Source of the DNA: Candidatus Buchananbacteria bacterium RIFCSPHIGHO2_02_FULL_39_17
Lineage (GTDB): Bacteria; Patescibacteriota; Patescibacteriia; Buchananbacterales; UBA6539
Direction of reading: 5' to 3'
Assembly: GCA_001817425.1 (NCBI GenBank)
Contig: MHII01000023.1
Span: 8,776-42,729, forward strand
Length of the DNA: 33,954 nucleotides
Positions 32,790-33,954 of the stretch are shown here, in pieces. Every line of letters starts with the position of its first letter. The first letter of the stretch is position 1. The notes below the pieces were generated by a model, which searched no databases, had not been told where the DNA came from, and saw only the letters and a list, made by a program, of their open reading frames with translations. The translations under genes and the position numbers were made by a program.

Positions 32790-33153
32790 AGAAAATGTCT
32801 ATATTGAAAACTGAATTTAGAAAAGTTTCCCCAAAATATAGTTTTGGAGAAATTTTTTTCTTCTCTACTAATCTTTTTTTCTGGGATATAAAACTGACTA
32901 TTTCCCACAAAAACAAAAACAAAATCTGGTTGAAGGACCTATAAAAGAGTTCTAACCAAAGAGGGGTAGAGGAGAGCTTCAGTCAGTAGAAGCAATTTTG
33001 CCGCTTTTAGTGGCTAATGTCTGTGCGTTCAGTAGAGGGAAAATCTTAAAAGGTTTTCTGCCTACTGGGCGTATAGGCGTCCGCTGAAAGCTTTAAGGCG
33101 CGGGCGTCATACATCAACAATGTATTTAGGGCGCGACAACCGCGCCTTTTTTT
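32790..33153 (+). ncRNA. Candidate structured non-coding RNA, about 360 nt
   Basis: Framed by the promoter at 32755 and a strong terminator (GGCGCG-ACAAC-CGCGCC, 33130-33146, then seven T). Visible pairings: TTTC-C-CCAAAA with TTTTGG-A-GAAA (about 32826-32852); CTTCTCTAC (32860-32868) with GTAGAGGAG (32966-32974), nine pairs with one G-U; TGGTT with AACCA inside it (about 32929-32958). Also GCTTCAG (32976-32982) with CTGAAAGC (33084-33091), CAGTAG (33030-33035) with CTACTG (33062-33067), and ATACAT-CAACA-ATGTAT (about 33110-33126). Lacks the conserved cores of RNase P and tmRNA. 6S RNA and the raiA motif were considered but could not be tested by eye. A 49-codon frame (32795-32944) without a ribosome binding site is probably chance. 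This covers most of the gap between the 31172 gene and comM. Confidence 0.65.
33130..33153 (+). terminator. Rho-independent terminator of the candidate ncRNA
   Basis: GGCGCG (33130-33135), loop ACAAC, CGCGCC (33141-33146), then TTTTTTT (33147-33153). Confidence 0.92.
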
Positions 33154-33395
33154 ATTCTCCTTCGCCGAATACCCGATGGTTTTGCCGTGGTGATGCCCGG
33201 CCTTGGCAGTCGAAGCGGTTGCTTCGGCGGAATAGGCAAGGCGAGGAGAATAACCCTTCCGAAACTCGTCTTCGGCGAGCGAAGGAGGGTATTTGGCTAC
33301 GGAAGAATTCCGCTCGTGATACCCTGCGCCTTTGGCGCCGGGAGCTTCATCGCTTAAAAAGATTTTTTCAGTTTAGTTTTTGGTGGCGCTTTAAT
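33152..33395. repeat. Palindromic repeat cluster before comM
   Basis: TATTCTCCTTCGCC (33152-33165) faces GGCGAGGAGAATA (33239-33251) around a GC-rich interior. A second one (CCCTTCC...GGAGGG, about 33253-33290) and GCGCC-TTT-GGCGC (about 33328-33340) follow. GC-rich, no gene supported; the frame 33120-33467 simply reads through these palindromes. Confidence 0.65.
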
Positions 33396-33953
33396 TTATT
33401 CAACCTTAGGGCGGTACTGAAGAGCTTCTGCCACGTGTTCAAGCTTAATTTGTTCTTGACCGGTTAAATCGGCAATGGTCCGGGCGATTTTTAATAAACG
33501 AAAGTAGGACCGGGCGGATAAATTAAGTTGGGTGACGGCTTGCCGCAGCAGATCTAAAGTTTTTTGATCCACCGCACAGAATTCTTTGGTCTGGCGCGAC
33601 GACATTTCGGAATTAGTAATTAAATTTATCCCTGAAAAACGTTTGAGCTGAATCGCCCGAGCCGCTAAAACCCGTTTTCTAATTTCAATTGAACTCTCCG
33701 CCGGTTGATCGCTGGTCAATTTTTCAAATTTGACTTTTGGCACTTCAACATGCAAATCAATCCGATCAATGAGCGGCCCGGAAATTTTTTTCTGGTATTT
33801 AATAATCGCTGAAGGAAAACAGCTACAGTTGCGTTCCGGGTCGGTTAGGTAGCCACAAGGGCAAGGATTCATGGCGGCCACCAAAATAAATTTCGCCGGG
33901 AAACGTAGACTGCCGGCGGCTCTTGAAACACAAACCAGACCGTCTTCTAACGG
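33396..33953 (-). CDS. comM: ComM/YifB-type Mg-chelatase-like AAA+ ATPase, C-terminal part
   Basis: The gene enters from the right edge; only the last ~186 residues are present. The visible part reads PLEDGLVCVSRAAGSLRFPA, FILVAAMNPCPCGYLTDPER, a Cys cluster (NCSC), SGPLIDRIDLHVEVP with the sensor/arginine-finger region, and the C-terminal Mg_chelatase_C helical domain (MSSRQTKEFC, LNLSARSYFRLLKIARTIAD). Walker motifs lie outside the window. ComM is a hexameric branch-migration helicase that helps integrate incoming DNA during natural transformation, a capacity often kept in CPR bacteria. The gene is convergent to the candidate ncRNA. Confidence 0.94.
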   Translation of the reverse strand, partial: PLEDGLVCVSRAAGSLRFPAKFILVAAMNPCPCGYLTDPERNCSCFPSAIIKYQKKISGPLIDRIDLHVEVPKVKFEKLTSDQPAESSIEIRKRVLAARAIQLKRFSGINLITNSEMSSRQTKEFCAVDQKTLDLLRQAVTQLNLSARSYFRLLKIARTIADLTGQEQIKLEHVAEALQYRPKVE

Positions 33954-33954
33954 C

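Noticed and set aside
32795-32944. 49-codon ORF after the strong promoter
   Set aside because: No Shine-Dalgarno, low-complexity Phe/Lys/Asn composition, and it covers only the first half of a transcript whose stems cross its end.
32790-33153. RNase P RNA or tmRNA
   Set aside because: The conserved GAGGAAAGTC and ACAGAA-type cores of RNase P and the tRNA-like ends of tmRNA are not present.
33120-33467. 115-codon plus-strand ORF
   Set aside because: Starts within the terminator, reads through GC-rich palindromes and overlaps the convergent comM gene; Arg/Trp-rich product typical of chance frames.

Overview
The window looks like a chromosomal piece of a Candidate Phyla Radiation (Patescibacteria, probably Parcubacteria-like) genome. 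The grounds are compact AT-rich DNA, short lineage-typical proteins, a complete F-type ATP synthase operon without respiratory genes nearby, and many small palindromic and heptamer-type intergenic repeats. TGA is a stop codon here (for example in the atpF/atpH ATGA overlap), so the Gly-recoding CPR lineages are unlikely. The lineage call is an inference from gene content and style.

Layout. 1-5.3 kb: valS and tyrS, a stand-alone receiver protein, and a convergent YkgJ-type cysteine-cluster protein. 5.4-7.8 kb: an orphan gene with its own promoter and terminator, a candidate minus-strand structured RNA, two 89-bp tandem repeats, and a GT4-type glycosyltransferase. 7.9-15.5 kb: a strong promoter followed by atpI-B-E-F-H-A-G-[palindromic repeats]-D-C and a small beta-carbonic-anhydrase-like gene, closed by a terminator. 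15.5-15.95 kb: a small zinc-ribbon gene with its own promoter and terminator.

16.1-24.6 kb is an accessory island that is visibly AT-richer than its flanks. It holds a broken transposase joined to a broken Fic C-terminus, two minus-strand genes (one a YHYH-type surface protein), and a probably leaderless orphan. It also holds a Panacea-domain antitoxin overlapping an unknown partner, with a palindromic operator candidate. A small replication-type module (phage replisome-organiser-like), an origin-like non-coding stretch, two small membrane proteins and a large serine recombinase follow. The recombinase stop codon lies inside tRNA-His, which suggests integration at that tRNA.

24.5-25.6 kb: a minus-strand tRNA cluster with His(GTG), Arg(CCG) and Arg(TCT). 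The intact Arg(TCT) gene lies inside a second tRNA-Arg copy that four palindromic insertions have split into five collinear pieces. This is the most unusual structure in the window.

25.6-34 kb: a XerC/D-type recombinase, a broken small membrane-protein gene, a small orphan, rpsO with a possible structured leader, a NYN-domain protein, pnp and a membrane-anchored protein. A strong promoter and terminator then frame a roughly 360-nt candidate non-coding RNA. The window ends in a partial comM-type gene on the minus strand.

The core genes serve translation (ValRS, TyrRS, S15, tRNAs), RNA turnover (PNPase, NYN nuclease), energy (ATP synthase) and recombination (Xer, ComM). Undescribed material is concentrated in the two candidate RNAs, the split tRNA and its palindromes, and the antitoxin/partner pair.
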